DNA of 64,000 nucleotides from Gammaproteobacteria bacterium (lineage in GTDB: Bacteria > Pseudomonadota > Gammaproteobacteria > Xanthomonadales > Wenzhouxiangellaceae), in contig JAJFKY010000014.1 in the NCBI GenBank assembly GCA_021772975.1, positions 124,001 through 188,000 of the forward strand. The letters run 5' to 3'. Positions 55,825 through 64,000 of the stretch are shown one piece after another (positions within the stretch are counted from its first letter, which is position 1; each line of letters opens with the position of its first letter). The notes beneath the pieces are model-generated. The model did no database searches. It had not been told where the DNA came from and worked only from the letters and a program-made list of their open reading frames with translations. The position numbers and the translations under genes were made by a program.

Positions 55825-56457
55825 TTACAATGCTCCGGCATCCATCAGCAGGCTATGAATCCGTTCCGCCAGTTTGCGGTAGCCTGCGGCATTAAAGTGA
55901 ATGGAATCTGATTTATAGGCGTTGTCCCACAATAAGTCCGCCAGTACGGCACCCTCATGGACCAAGCGATATTCATCCGCCAGTGATGGGTAGAGCGGAG
56001 CGGTGTTGGAAAACAGCTTTTTCTCCGGCACGCCGATCAGGATAACCGTTATCCCGCGTGCCTGCGTCAGCTCTATCATGGCCGCCAGATTTTGCCGGAT
56101 AATGGCCGGATCGAGGCCAGCCAGAATGTCATTGCCGCCTTCCATCAGGATCAGCAGATCCGGGTCGTGACGATCCAGCAGGGCAGGTAAGCGCTGGAGT
56201 CCACTGGCGGTCAGCTCGCCCGAAATTCCCGCGTTAATGACCGTGCGGCCGGTCAGATCGGCCAGCACTTCTGGATAACTGCTGCCGGAGGGTGCGCCGT
56301 AACCTTCGGTCAGGCTATCGCCAAAAGCGACGATAACGCCATCCGCGGGAACAGCCTCAAGAGGCTCCCGTCCGCAAGCTGTCAGCAGCAGAACGCTCAG
56401 CAGGAGAACTCTTAGTATAAGCTGAGATCGCAGGCCTGCAGTTGCCGTTGTGATCAT
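55825..56457 (-). CDS. Lipoprotein SGNH arylesterase/lysophospholipase (TesA type)
   Basis: A 210-residue protein from ATG 56457. The lipobox VLLLTAC predicts an acylated Cys. Block I is VIVAFGDSLTEGYGAPSGSSYP (core GDSLTEGYG), GISGE is block II, LMEGGNDIL block III and SDSIHFNAAGY supplies Asp and His. This is the layout of E. coli TesA and the Pseudomonas EstA-related arylesterases. It follows the amidotransferase gene by 22 bases. Substrate acyl ester is not defined. Confidence 0.92.
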   Translation of the reverse strand: MITTATAGLRSQLILRVLLLSVLLLTACGREPLEAVPADGVIVAFGDSLTEGYGAPSGSSYPEVLADLTGRTVINAGISGELTASGLQRLPALLDRHDPDLLILMEGGNDILAGLDPAIIRQNLAAMIELTQARGITVILIGVPEKKLFSNTAPLYPSLADEYRLVHEGAVLADLLWDNAYKSDSIHFNAAGYRKLAERIHSLLMDAGAL

Positions 56458-56479
56458 GTCAGGTTGCCCTTCATCGCTA

Positions 56480-57166
56480 TCAGCGCCGGCTGAGAAAATA
56501 ATCAAACCACAGCCTGCCATGCTCGGCGGATGGGCCGGAGCGGATTAATTGATCAACGTTGAAGCCATGTTGGCGCAACAATTCTGAATCATTAATAAAA
56601 TAGGCATTGCCGCTGTGCTGATCAAATTCCGGGTGAAACTGGGTGCCCATCAGCCGCAGTTCAGGGTTTAACCAGGCTTGAATGGCCGTATGGCCGGCGG
56701 TGGCGATCAACTCCGAGCCGGGCGGCAGTTGGATCACTTCGTCGAAATGATGTTGCCAGACGGTTTGCACGCCAGACAGGCCCGGAATGGAAGTGGCATC
56801 CGTCATGAATTGCACCTCCCGCCATCCGGCTTCCAGACCGTTCGGTGAGCGGCGCACCGCCTGTGCTCCCACCAGCACCCGGCATAACAGCTGATGGCCA
56901 AAACAGATACCCAGCTGCTGGATACGGCTGACCGCCAGTTGCCGGATATATTGCTCGACCTGGGCTGAAAAAGGATGCTGAGCGTTGATTGACAGGTTAG
57001 AGCCGGAGTGGATCACATGCGTAATACCGCTGTCGGCCATGGCTTTGGTCATAGCCGCCGCGCTATCGATATAGTGCGTCAGCACTGCTACGCTGTCAGG
57101 CAGGTAACGCTTGAACAGCGTGGCCGCGCCCCGGTGGGTCGAATAATCCAGGATTTGGACTTTCAA
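56480..57166 (-). CDS. Class I glutamine amidotransferase
   Basis: A 228-residue stand-alone GATase of the GuaA-N type. The nucleophile elbow is LGICFGHQLL (Cys88) and the triad is closed by GTQFHPEFD (His178, Glu180). A TTG start is used (57166) and no closer ATG fits. These enzymes hydrolyse gamma-glutamyl bonds, for example in polyamine-glutamate breakdown, or serve a partner synthase; no partner is adjacent. It is probably co-transcribed with the esterase. Confidence 0.9.
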   Translation of the reverse strand: MKVQILDYSTHRGAATLFKRYLPDSVAVLTHYIDSAAAMTKAMADSGITHVIHSGSNLSINAQHPFSAQVEQYIRQLAVSRIQQLGICFGHQLLCRVLVGAQAVRRSPNGLEAGWREVQFMTDATSIPGLSGVQTVWQHHFDEVIQLPPGSELIATAGHTAIQAWLNPELRLMGTQFHPEFDQHSGNAYFINDSELLRQHGFNVDQLIRSGPSAEHGRLWFDYFLSRR

Positions 57167-57302
57167 GCCTGATATTCCCGTGCAATGCTGTTCACGCTGA
57201 GAGCATACTACAGCGTGCTAAGCAGTGACATGCGCGAGGTAACCCAGAACCGTTACTGCCACTCTGCTTAGCAGCCAGGACTGGCTGGCGCTGTTGCCGG
57301 GC

Positions 57303-57767
57303 CTAATCAGGCTGCGGGGCAGGGGCCGGCAATAAGGTGTTCTGATCATGCCGTAAATACCAGCAGCCATCCTCGGCAGGGGCAAACAGCATGCTTAACA
57401 GAAACGGCTGGCCGGGCCGCTCGGGCCGGTTGACGCTGACACGATAAACCGTCAGGGCAAACTGGCTTTGCACGTTCTGTTTAACTAACTCAGCATCGAA
57501 TACCCAGCTGGTATCGCTGAACCACTGCTGATGCCCCTGTTCGATGGCCTGACGGGTATCCCAGCTACTGCCATCGGGCAAGATCATCAGTAAATCATCA
57601 TCCGGCGCAATGGTCGACATATAGGCTACCAGGTCACGTTGCTGAATCGCATTGAGGTGGCGCGACATGACTTCCGCAAAACTGGTGGCGCATTCACTGG
57701 CCTTGGCCGCAGGCGGATGCAGAGTGATTGCCAGCAGCAGTGCTAGCAGTGCTAACGATTGACTCAT
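57303..57767 (-). CDS. Secreted NTF2-like (SnoaL/DUF4440-type) protein
   Basis: A 154-residue protein with a signal peptide (ALLALLLAITLHPPAAKAS). The cone-shaped NTF2 fold is suggested by MSRHLNAIQQRDLVAYMSTIAPDDDL, the DTRQAIEQGHQQWF helix and the last strands with YRVSVNRP and WYLRHDQNTLL. Two Cys (residues about 26 and 138) may pair. The role is unknown; such proteins bind small ligands or modify them. Confidence 0.78.
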   Translation of the reverse strand: MSQSLALLALLLAITLHPPAAKASECATSFAEVMSRHLNAIQQRDLVAYMSTIAPDDDLLMILPDGSSWDTRQAIEQGHQQWFSDTSWVFDAELVKQNVQSQFALTVYRVSVNRPERPGQPFLLSMLFAPAEDGCWYLRHDQNTLLPAPAPQPD

Positions 57768-57921
57768 CGGATGGTGCTCAATACTGTTTAAGTTGGTCAG
57801 TTTGAGTTCAGTATACGGATTGGCGCGGTCCCGGCCAATCAGGCCGGGATGATGAGGTTCCCAGGCCGAGTGTTAAACTCAGCCTGGGGGTTGAGTGGCT
57901 GCCCGGGTTAATGCCGGGGGC

Positions 57922-58629
57922 TTATGAACCCATATCAATTTCACCGGCCACGTTATCCACGTCCACGCCGCCGGATCCATCACTGTCAAGTATAAAGTTG
58001 GCCGCGCCATCCACGTCAATATCGCCCGAACCATCATCAATGGTTACCGTTCCGGCAACGTTCTTAATGTCAATTTCACCGGAGCCGTCATCGATACGGA
58101 TATCGCCGCCCAGCTCGCGTGCCCGGATCGGACCCGAACCATCGTCTATCAAAACATCACCGCTGATATTCTCAATGCGGATTTCTCCGGAACCATCATC
58201 AATATCCAGTTCACCCAGAATATCAATCACTTCAATTGGCCCGGAGCCATCGTCGATGTCGATGTTCAAGCGTGCGGGGACCCGGATAGTCAGGTCAATC
58301 CAGGTTTCATTCCAGCCCCACCATCCGTTGCGTTTGTTTTTTGCCACCAGTCTGGCACGCGAACCTGACATTCTTTCCAGGCTCAGCTCATAACCATCCT
58401 CATCGGCTTTGTCCTGGTAAATTTTGGCTTCCACGATGATCTCGTCGAGCTGATCATCACCGGTAATCAGCATCGGCCCCGCACCGGCATCAATATCGAG
58501 TAATTCAATGTCCTCCACAGCCAGCCGCAGTGTTTGGCTGTCGCGCAGCTTGCCGTCACCGGCATGGCTGAGTATGGGCAGCATGCAGAGGATTACCAAC
58601 AGGGTGAAAAAGCGTGTGATATTTTGCAT
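57922..58629 (-). CDS. Secreted DDGSG-repeat (DUF4097-like) beta-solenoid protein
   Basis: ATG 58629 has AAAGGA upstream and opens a signal peptide (MQNITRFFTLLVILCMLPILSHA). The protein has 235 residues. From about residue 118 to the end it has six short repeats of 17-22 residues built on I-D-I-D-D-G-S-G-(P/E/D)-I, such as LDIDDGSGEIRIENISGD and VLIDDGSGPIRARELGGD. This fits a small parallel beta-helix related to DUF4097/GIN-type putative adhesins. The regular DD-G-S-G turns could bind Ca2+, which is inference. It is upstream of nothing obvious and lies just after the RND genes on the same strand. Confidence 0.82.
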   Translation of the reverse strand: MQNITRFFTLLVILCMLPILSHAGDGKLRDSQTLRLAVEDIELLDIDAGAGPMLITGDDQLDEIIVEAKIYQDKADEDGYELSLERMSGSRARLVAKNKRNGWWGWNETWIDLTIRVPARLNIDIDDGSGPIEVIDILGELDIDDGSGEIRIENISGDVLIDDGSGPIRARELGGDIRIDDGSGEIDIKNVAGTVTIDDGSGDIDVDGAANFILDSDGSGGVDVDNVAGEIDMGS

Positions 58630-58745
58630 AGTTTGTTCCTTTGCCAATGCTTGTCGGGCATTACCCGCCGAAGCGTTAAGGGTTACTCACAGATTAGTTG
58701 CCGAATCGGGCTGTCGGGTTTAAACACTCGGACCGGTATAGCCGT

Positions 58746-61700
58746 TCAGCCCTGGTTTTCAGCCGCGGGCCGCCAGCGGCGTGGTAGCAATTGGCTTATT
58801 TTATGAATCAGCCAGCCAAACAGCCGTCTGGGGACATGCCGCAGATAATCCATCCAGTTATAGATAGAGGGTAGAAACACCAGGCTGACCAGGGTTGAGA
58901 ACAGCAGTCCGCCAACAATGGCACGCGCCATCGGAAAGTAGGGTGGGCCATTGCCACCGACCTGCGCACTGCCGAAACACAGCGGCAGCAGACCCAGCAC
59001 GGTGGTGCCGACGGTCATCAGAATAGGTCGCAGACGGTCACGGCCGGCCTGCAGCACGGCATCATTGCGTGGCAGCCCCTGGGCCCGCAGATGGTTGATA
59101 TGGTCAATCAGCACGATACCGTTATTAACCACCACCCCGATCAGAATCAGAATACCGATCATGGCCATAAATGAGAATATGGTGCCGGTCAGCATAAAGA
59201 ACCAGTACACGCCGACAACCGAAAACAGGATCGAAACGATCATGGTGGCCGGGTACAGCAATGATTCAAATAACGCCGCCAGTACGATATAGATAATACA
59301 CATCGCCAGCAGAATATTCAGCAGCATTTTCTGACCGGTGGTGTCTTCCTGGGAAAAGCCGCGTCCCAATCGCCAGTCATAACCGGTGGGTAGCGTCATT
59401 AATTCCATTTTATCGGTGATCAGCTCGCGCGCACGTTGCATGGTGATGTCATCCAGATTGGCCTGGATAGTGATCGAGGTTTCCCGGTTCAGGCGTTGGA
59501 TTTCGACTGCACCGGGGGTTTCCACCACGTTAACCATGGCCATCAGTGGGACCTGCTGGCCTTGTTCATTACGCAGCTTCAGGTCATTCAGCGCGGAAGG
59601 ATCACGTTTGTCGGCGTCACGAAATTGCAGCTTGACCGGTACCTCGCCAAACTCGCCTTTGTATTCGCGCAGGTCGGTGCCACGCAGCGCGATGGCGACT
59701 GCGTTGGCGACCTGCTGGGTGCTGAAGCCGAACTGCCGGGCGCGTTCCCGGTCCACCCGCACCTGGACTTCACGTTCGCCGGGACTGACCGGCAAGCGCA
59801 CGCTTTCCAGACCTTCAACGCTGGATAATAACCGCACCACGTCATCCGCCAGCGCCCGCAGGGTGGTGCTGGAATCACCTTGCAGCGACACCGAAACACC
59901 CTGGGAAGAGCCGGAGCGGCTTTGGTCAAAGCTGGGTTTGCCGATCGCAATCTTGGGCAGGCCCGCCAGAATCTCGTCGGCTATTTCGGTGCTGGCGCGT
60001 TCAGCATCCTGGTCATCGCTGAGCAGCACCGATGATTGCGCAATACCGGTTTCATCGTAATAGGAATAGACCGCGCGAATTTCGAAGCGCTCCTGATTGG
60101 CATACAGGTATTCCTCAATACGATCGACCGACTGCTTGATTTTCGGCAGTGGGTAATGGGCGTCCAGATTGTATTGCAGAAACAACTGCCGGGTCTGGCT
60201 GGCGGGGAACATATCGCTTTCCACCACACTGACCGGCACCGCGATGGACAGAAAAGTCAGCAAGATCAGCAGCCCGGTTTTCCAGCGATGCACCAGGGTC
60301 CACTGCAGAATACGCACATAGCGCCGGCGCAGCCTATCCAACAATGGCGAAGGCTTCTGGGCCCGCGGCTTCAGGCGGCTGGCCAGCAGTGGGATGACGG
60401 TTTGTGCCATTACCAGCGAGACCACCAGTGAGACCACAATCGCCAGCGCGACATGCGACATAAATATGGATATCTGATTCTGCTCGCCAAAAATATTCGG
60501 CAAAAACACCGCCGCGCTGGTCAGTGTGCCGGCTGCTACCGCCAGTGCCACCGAGCGCACGCCCCGGACCGTGGCGGGCATGATTTCATGCGGGGTTTTC
60601 TCTCGCTCGGTGGCAATACTTTCACTCACCACCACGGCATTATCGACCAGCATGCCAACCGCCAGCATTAACCCCATCATGGACAGAATATTCAGCGAAA
60701 TGCCGGCAAAATACATGACCCCGAGCGTAATCGTGATCGACACCGGCACCGCCAGCGCCACGATCAGCGTCATGGGTAGATTACGCAGGAAAAAATACAG
60801 CACCAGCAATGCCAGCAGCGCGCCGAGCAGACCGGAGTTACGCAGTTCCTTGAGTGAGCTGACCACGCCCGCGCCCTGGTCTTCCAGGAAAAACAGGGTA
60901 ATGCCACGCATTTCCGGGGTTTCACCGATACGGTTGACCTCGGCCAGCACCTGTCGGCCCACTTCCACCAGGTTGGCGCCGCTTTCCTTGAACACGCTGA
61001 CACCGATGGCGTAGCTGCGATCCAGGTGCCGGGCATAATTGCGCCGCGCCGAGGTATAGCTGATATCGGCTATGTCCGAGAGACGCAGACCGTTAGCGCC
61101 AATCACCATGTCTTCAAACTGTTCGATGCGGGTAAACTCGCCATGCGGAGTAACCCGGTAGCGCAGATTGTTTTCACTGATCAGGCCGGCGGATGCGGAA
61201 AAATTAACGGCCTGCAGCTGAGTCTGTAACTGGTTCAGGTCGATGCCGTGCGCGGTCACCCGGTCAGCGATCAGCTCGATGCGTATTTCCTTGGGTTCAA
61301 GGCCCTGCAGTTCGACCCGCGCCACCCCCGGCAGGCGTTCCAGCGGGCGGATCAGGTTGCGCTGAATCATATCGTAAGCATTGGACAGATCGCGTTCGCT
61401 GGAAATGCGCAGGGTCAATACCGCCTGATCGGCGGTGTTGAATTTGAACACATTAATGCGCCGGATATCCGCGGGCAGTTGATCACGAATGGCTTCAATC
61501 CGCTCACGTGCTTCCATCGCCTTGATGGCCACATCGCTGCCCCAGTCCATTTCCATAAAGAAGCTGGCCATATTGGCGTTGGAAGTGGTATTGAGTTCCT
61601 TGATGCCGCTGATGGTGGTCAGGACTTCTTCCACCGGCCGGGTGATTTCGCGCTCGACCTCATCGGGCGTGGAGCCGGTATAGGGAATCTGCACCATCAC

Positions 61701-61835
61701 AAACGGCACATCCAGCTCCGGAAAATACTCCAGCGGCAATAACCGGGCCGAGATCAGTCCGACCGCCACCAGCGAGACAAATATCATAATCGTAGTGATC
61801 GGACGGCGAATGGCAAACTCGGCGGGTGAACTCAT
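58746..61835 (-). CDS. RND family efflux permease (HAE-1 type), second of two
   Basis: A proton-driven inner-membrane exporter of 1029 residues with twelve helices and two large periplasmic loops. Marks are the N-terminus FAIRRPITTIMIFVSLVAVG, PVSITITLGVMYFAGISLNI, and GMLVDNAVVVSESI in TM4, where the AcrB Asp407-Asp408 pair reads Asp-Asn. In the C-half, GVVVNNGIVLIDHINHLR and ILMTVGTTVLGLLPL are typical. It lies 33 bases after another RND permease, so a heteromeric pump of the MdtBC kind is plausible. The periplasmic adaptor must lie beyond the right edge. Confidence 0.95.
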   Translation of the reverse strand: MSSPAEFAIRRPITTIMIFVSLVAVGLISARLLPLEYFPELDVPFVMVQIPYTGSTPDEVEREITRPVEEVLTTISGIKELNTTSNANMASFFMEMDWGSDVAIKAMEARERIEAIRDQLPADIRRINVFKFNTADQAVLTLRISSERDLSNAYDMIQRNLIRPLERLPGVARVELQGLEPKEIRIELIADRVTAHGIDLNQLQTQLQAVNFSASAGLISENNLRYRVTPHGEFTRIEQFEDMVIGANGLRLSDIADISYTSARRNYARHLDRSYAIGVSVFKESGANLVEVGRQVLAEVNRIGETPEMRGITLFFLEDQGAGVVSSLKELRNSGLLGALLALLVLYFFLRNLPMTLIVALAVPVSITITLGVMYFAGISLNILSMMGLMLAVGMLVDNAVVVSESIATEREKTPHEIMPATVRGVRSVALAVAAGTLTSAAVFLPNIFGEQNQISIFMSHVALAIVVSLVVSLVMAQTVIPLLASRLKPRAQKPSPLLDRLRRRYVRILQWTLVHRWKTGLLILLTFLSIAVPVSVVESDMFPASQTRQLFLQYNLDAHYPLPKIKQSVDRIEEYLYANQERFEIRAVYSYYDETGIAQSSVLLSDDQDAERASTEIADEILAGLPKIAIGKPSFDQSRSGSSQGVSVSLQGDSSTTLRALADDVVRLLSSVEGLESVRLPVSPGEREVQVRVDRERARQFGFSTQQVANAVAIALRGTDLREYKGEFGEVPVKLQFRDADKRDPSALNDLKLRNEQGQQVPLMAMVNVVETPGAVEIQRLNRETSITIQANLDDITMQRARELITDKMELMTLPTGYDWRLGRGFSQEDTTGQKMLLNILLAMCIIYIVLAALFESLLYPATMIVSILFSVVGVYWFFMLTGTIFSFMAMIGILILIGVVVNNGIVLIDHINHLRAQGLPRNDAVLQAGRDRLRPILMTVGTTVLGLLPLCFGSAQVGGNGPPYFPMARAIVGGLLFSTLVSLVFLPSIYNWMDYLRHVPRRLFGWLIHKISQLLPRRWRPAAENQG

Positions 61836-61868
61836 AATGTCATACCTGTAAGCTGGGTTGCACCAGGG

Positions 61869-64000
61869 TCAGTCAGCGGGCAGTGGCTGCAGTTTGAGAC
61901 CGGCCGGGGTGTTGGCGGCCGGTTCCGTGCGCCGATCCAGTAATGAATAGACCACCGGCACCACCACCAGTGTCAGCAGGGTGGAAACCAGTAGTCCGCT
62001 GATGACCGTAACGGCCATCGGCGCGCGCACCTCGGCGCCTTCACCAATTCCCAGCGCCATCGGCGACAGACCCAGTACGGTAGTCATGGTGGTCATCAGA
62101 ATAGGGCGCAGACGCAGCTTACCGGCTTGCACAATGGCTTCGGCGCGCGCCATGCCCTCAGTGCGCAGGTGGTTGATCAGATCAATCAACACAATGGCAT
62201 TGTTGACCACGATACCGGCCAGCATGATCAGCCCGATAAATACCATCACGCTTAATGGCATACCGGTGATGGCGACTGCCAGCGCAACGCCAACCGCCGC
62301 CAGTGGCACCGAGAACAAAATCACCAGCGGGTGAACCAATGATTCAAACTGGGAGGCCATGACCAGGTAAACCAGAAAAATGGCCAGCCCCAGAGCAAAC
62401 AGTAATGAGCGGATAGAGGCCTGCAGTTCTTCATTTTGACCCACCACCCGTACCGACATGGCTGGCGGCACCCGCAAACCCTGCAATAACCGCTCGGCAT
62501 CGCTGACCGCCGCGCCGAGCGCGCCATAGGCAATATTGGCGGAAATGACCGCTACCCGCTCCTGGTCGGCGCGCCGGATTTCCGCCGGGCCTTCGGTCAC
62601 TATCACTTCAGCTACCGACGACAGTGTCACCGGCCGCGCGCTTTGCGGGTTGATGACCAGTTGCCTGATATCGTCGACTGACGAGCGATCCGCTTCGGCC
62701 GCGCGCACCAGCACATCAATCTTGCGATCACGCCAACTGTAGCGGGTGGCCACCACGCCGCGTACGCTGTTGACCAGTTGATCAGAGATGTTTTTCACGG
62801 TCAATCCGAGTGCGGCCGCGCGTTCCTGGTCAAAATACACCTGCACTTCGGGGTGGCCCTGGTCCATGCTTGATTCCAGATCCACAAAGCGGTCGGATTG
62901 CTGCAGCCGTTGCACCACCTGCTGGCCCACCTGCTTGAGTTCGGCCAGGTTGTAACCTACCACCTGGATCTCCAGCGGTTTGGCAAAGCTGAGTAATTCC
63001 GGTCTGGCGAAGTTGGCCTGCACCCCGGGTTGCTGGCCAATCACGCTGCGCAGGGCCTGCATGCTGCGACGCTCGCTGACTTCATCCGTGGCGTTCAGCG
63101 CGATCAGCACCCGACCGATGTTTTCACCGGACTCGGTTGGGTTGGCATCAATCCGGTTGCCGCTGCCGGACACCCCATAGGCATAATCAATCTCACTGAT
63201 CCCGGTGCTGGCCGCCTGTACGGCCTCGACCGCCTGATCGGTTTGCGCCAGCGGGGTGCCGGGCGGCAGTTCCAGGGTGATTTCATAGCTGCCCTGGGCG
63301 AGTTGCGGTATCAATTCCAGGTCCTGACGCAGCAGAAACCATACCGCGGCGGTCAGCAGCGCGGCCGAAACTGCCAGCACCAGCGGCCGGTGCCGCAACG
63401 CGCCATGCAGCAACTGCACATAGCGCTGACGCAGCATGCGCATTATCCGGCCACCGCTTTCGGCGGTTTCCGCTCCAGCGCTGACCCGCCGGTTAGCGCG
63501 GCTCGATAGCCGCGCCGCCAGCATCGGAATCAGGCTGATTGCGACCAGTAATGAAATCGCCAGTGCGAAGGTGACGGTTAAAGCCTGATCGCGAAATAGT
63601 TGTCCGGCCACGCCTTCCACGAAAGCCAGCGGAAAAAATACCGCGATGGTGGTCAGGGTGGATGCCACCACCGCGGCGCCGACTTCGCGGGTGCCGATTA
63701 CCGCGGCTTTAGCCCGTTCGGTGCCGGCCGCGCGATGGCGGGAAATATTTTCCAGCACCACAATGGCATTATCAACCAGTAAACCGGTGGCCAGGGCAAT
63801 GCCGCCCAGCGACATGATATTCAATGAAATATCAGCCTGGCCCATTAAAAAGAAGGTTGCGATAATGGAAATTGGAATCGATAACGCGATGATCGCGGTG
63901 GAGGCAAAATCACGCAGAAACACAAAGATCACCAGCATCGCCAGCAGACCACCCAGCAACGCCGCGCTGACCACTGCCTGAATCGCCTGCTTGATGAACA
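61869..64000 (-). CDS. RND family efflux permease, first of two, partial (N-terminus beyond right edge)
   Basis: About 710 C-terminal residues. The frame stays open to the window edge, with coding FIKQAIQAVVSAALLGGLLA before the first internal ATG/GTG-like codon. Marks are MVIFVFLRDFASTAIIALS, SLGGIALATGLLVDNAIVVLENI (again Asp-Asn in TM4), FFPLAFVEGVAGQLFRD and GIVVNNAIVLIDLINHLR. It shares organisation with the next gene but is clearly a different paralogue, as in tandem permease operons. Its last residues are polar (PAGLKLQPLPAD). Confidence 0.94.
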   Translation of the reverse strand, partial: FIKQAIQAVVSAALLGGLLAMLVIFVFLRDFASTAIIALSIPISIIATFFLMGQADISLNIMSLGGIALATGLLVDNAIVVLENISRHRAAGTERAKAAVIGTREVGAAVVASTLTTIAVFFPLAFVEGVAGQLFRDQALTVTFALAISLLVAISLIPMLAARLSSRANRRVSAGAETAESGGRIMRMLRQRYVQLLHGALRHRPLVLAVSAALLTAAVWFLLRQDLELIPQLAQGSYEITLELPPGTPLAQTDQAVEAVQAASTGISEIDYAYGVSGSGNRIDANPTESGENIGRVLIALNATDEVSERRSMQALRSVIGQQPGVQANFARPELLSFAKPLEIQVVGYNLAELKQVGQQVVQRLQQSDRFVDLESSMDQGHPEVQVYFDQERAAALGLTVKNISDQLVNSVRGVVATRYSWRDRKIDVLVRAAEADRSSVDDIRQLVINPQSARPVTLSSVAEVIVTEGPAEIRRADQERVAVISANIAYGALGAAVSDAERLLQGLRVPPAMSVRVVGQNEELQASIRSLLFALGLAIFLVYLVMASQFESLVHPLVILFSVPLAAVGVALAVAITGMPLSVMVFIGLIMLAGIVVNNAIVLIDLINHLRTEGMARAEAIVQAGKLRLRPILMTTMTTVLGLSPMALGIGEGAEVRAPMAVTVISGLLVSTLLTLVVVPVVYSLLDRRTEPAANTPAGLKLQPLPAD

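Noticed and set aside
57960-58260. Short regularly spaced DNA repeats resembling a CRISPR array
   Set aside because: They encode in-frame DDGSG protein repeats with variable DNA and no unique spacers; no cas gene is present.

Overview
The window looks like a chromosomal segment of a gammaproteobacterium of moderate GC. Its core is the block tRNA genes – tig – clpP – clpX – lon – hupB – tRNA-Val/Asp – ppiD, followed by convergent fabI, the same order as in Pseudomonas. rimK with its retropepsin partner and dksA also fit. Two features resemble, from memory, secreted proteins of Xanthomonadales-like bacteria such as Lysobacter, Dokdonella and Wenzhouxiangella: a 'G-x-W ... D ... AWF-x-Y' module and C-terminal F-x-x-G-F-E tails. 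A deep-branching relative of those groups is my best guess; this is inference, not a phylogenetic result. There is no prophage, CRISPR array, rRNA or plasmid gene.

Layout. 1-3.7 kb: a minus-strand operon of secreted proteins (M23 peptidase-like, cysteine-free LanC-like toroid, and a third protein cut by the window edge). 3.7-5 kb: AT-rich spacer, then tRNA-Arg (minus) with an rtT-like tail repeat, and tRNA-Pro, His and Lys (plus). 5-14.2 kb: proteostasis block (trigger factor, ClpP, ClpX, Lon, HU, PpiD) with tRNA-Val and tRNA-Asp inside; a candidate sigma-32 promoter precedes lon. 14.3-16.8 kb: minus-strand yidD-pyrC-fabI. 16.9-25.7 kb: dksA, an OmpA-like porin, an M13 peptidase lipoprotein (minus), a small heat-shock protein behind a candidate sigma-32 promoter, plsC, a rhomboid protease, an SRPBCC/GyrI-like protein and a Rossmann/DUF2520 protein overlapping pepN. 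28.6-32.3 kb: AraC-type regulator plus VOC protein, a small unknown protein, a DMT exporter, and an unusual tyrosine- then arginine-rich lipoprotein. 32.5-36.5 kb: mnmG, then a plastic stretch with an AT-rich nnrS gene, a REPIN-like inverted doublet and a 278-bp MITE-like element.

36.5-42.8 kb: scpA-scpB-rluB (chromosome segregation and rRNA modification), rimB-rimK (ribosomal protein S6 glutamylation) and a UDP-sugar dehydrogenase. 42.8-54.9 kb: an envelope and secretion region. It holds a TonB-dependent receptor, a secreted metallo-beta-lactamase-fold hydrolase and a beta-propeller protein with an IPTL-type C-terminal sorting signal, all minus. On the plus strand an SGNH hydrolase, a subtilase and a parallel beta-helix protein share the F-x-x-(G/S)-F-E tail. 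55-64 kb: a YugP-type zinc peptidase, glutamine amidotransferase, lipoprotein esterase, NTF2-like protein, a DDGSG-repeat DUF4097-like protein and two tandem RND permeases, the first cut by the right edge.

The best candidates for something undescribed are the secreted M23/LanC-like operon, the shared C-terminal tail on three secreted proteins, and the Tyr/Arg-rich lipoprotein.
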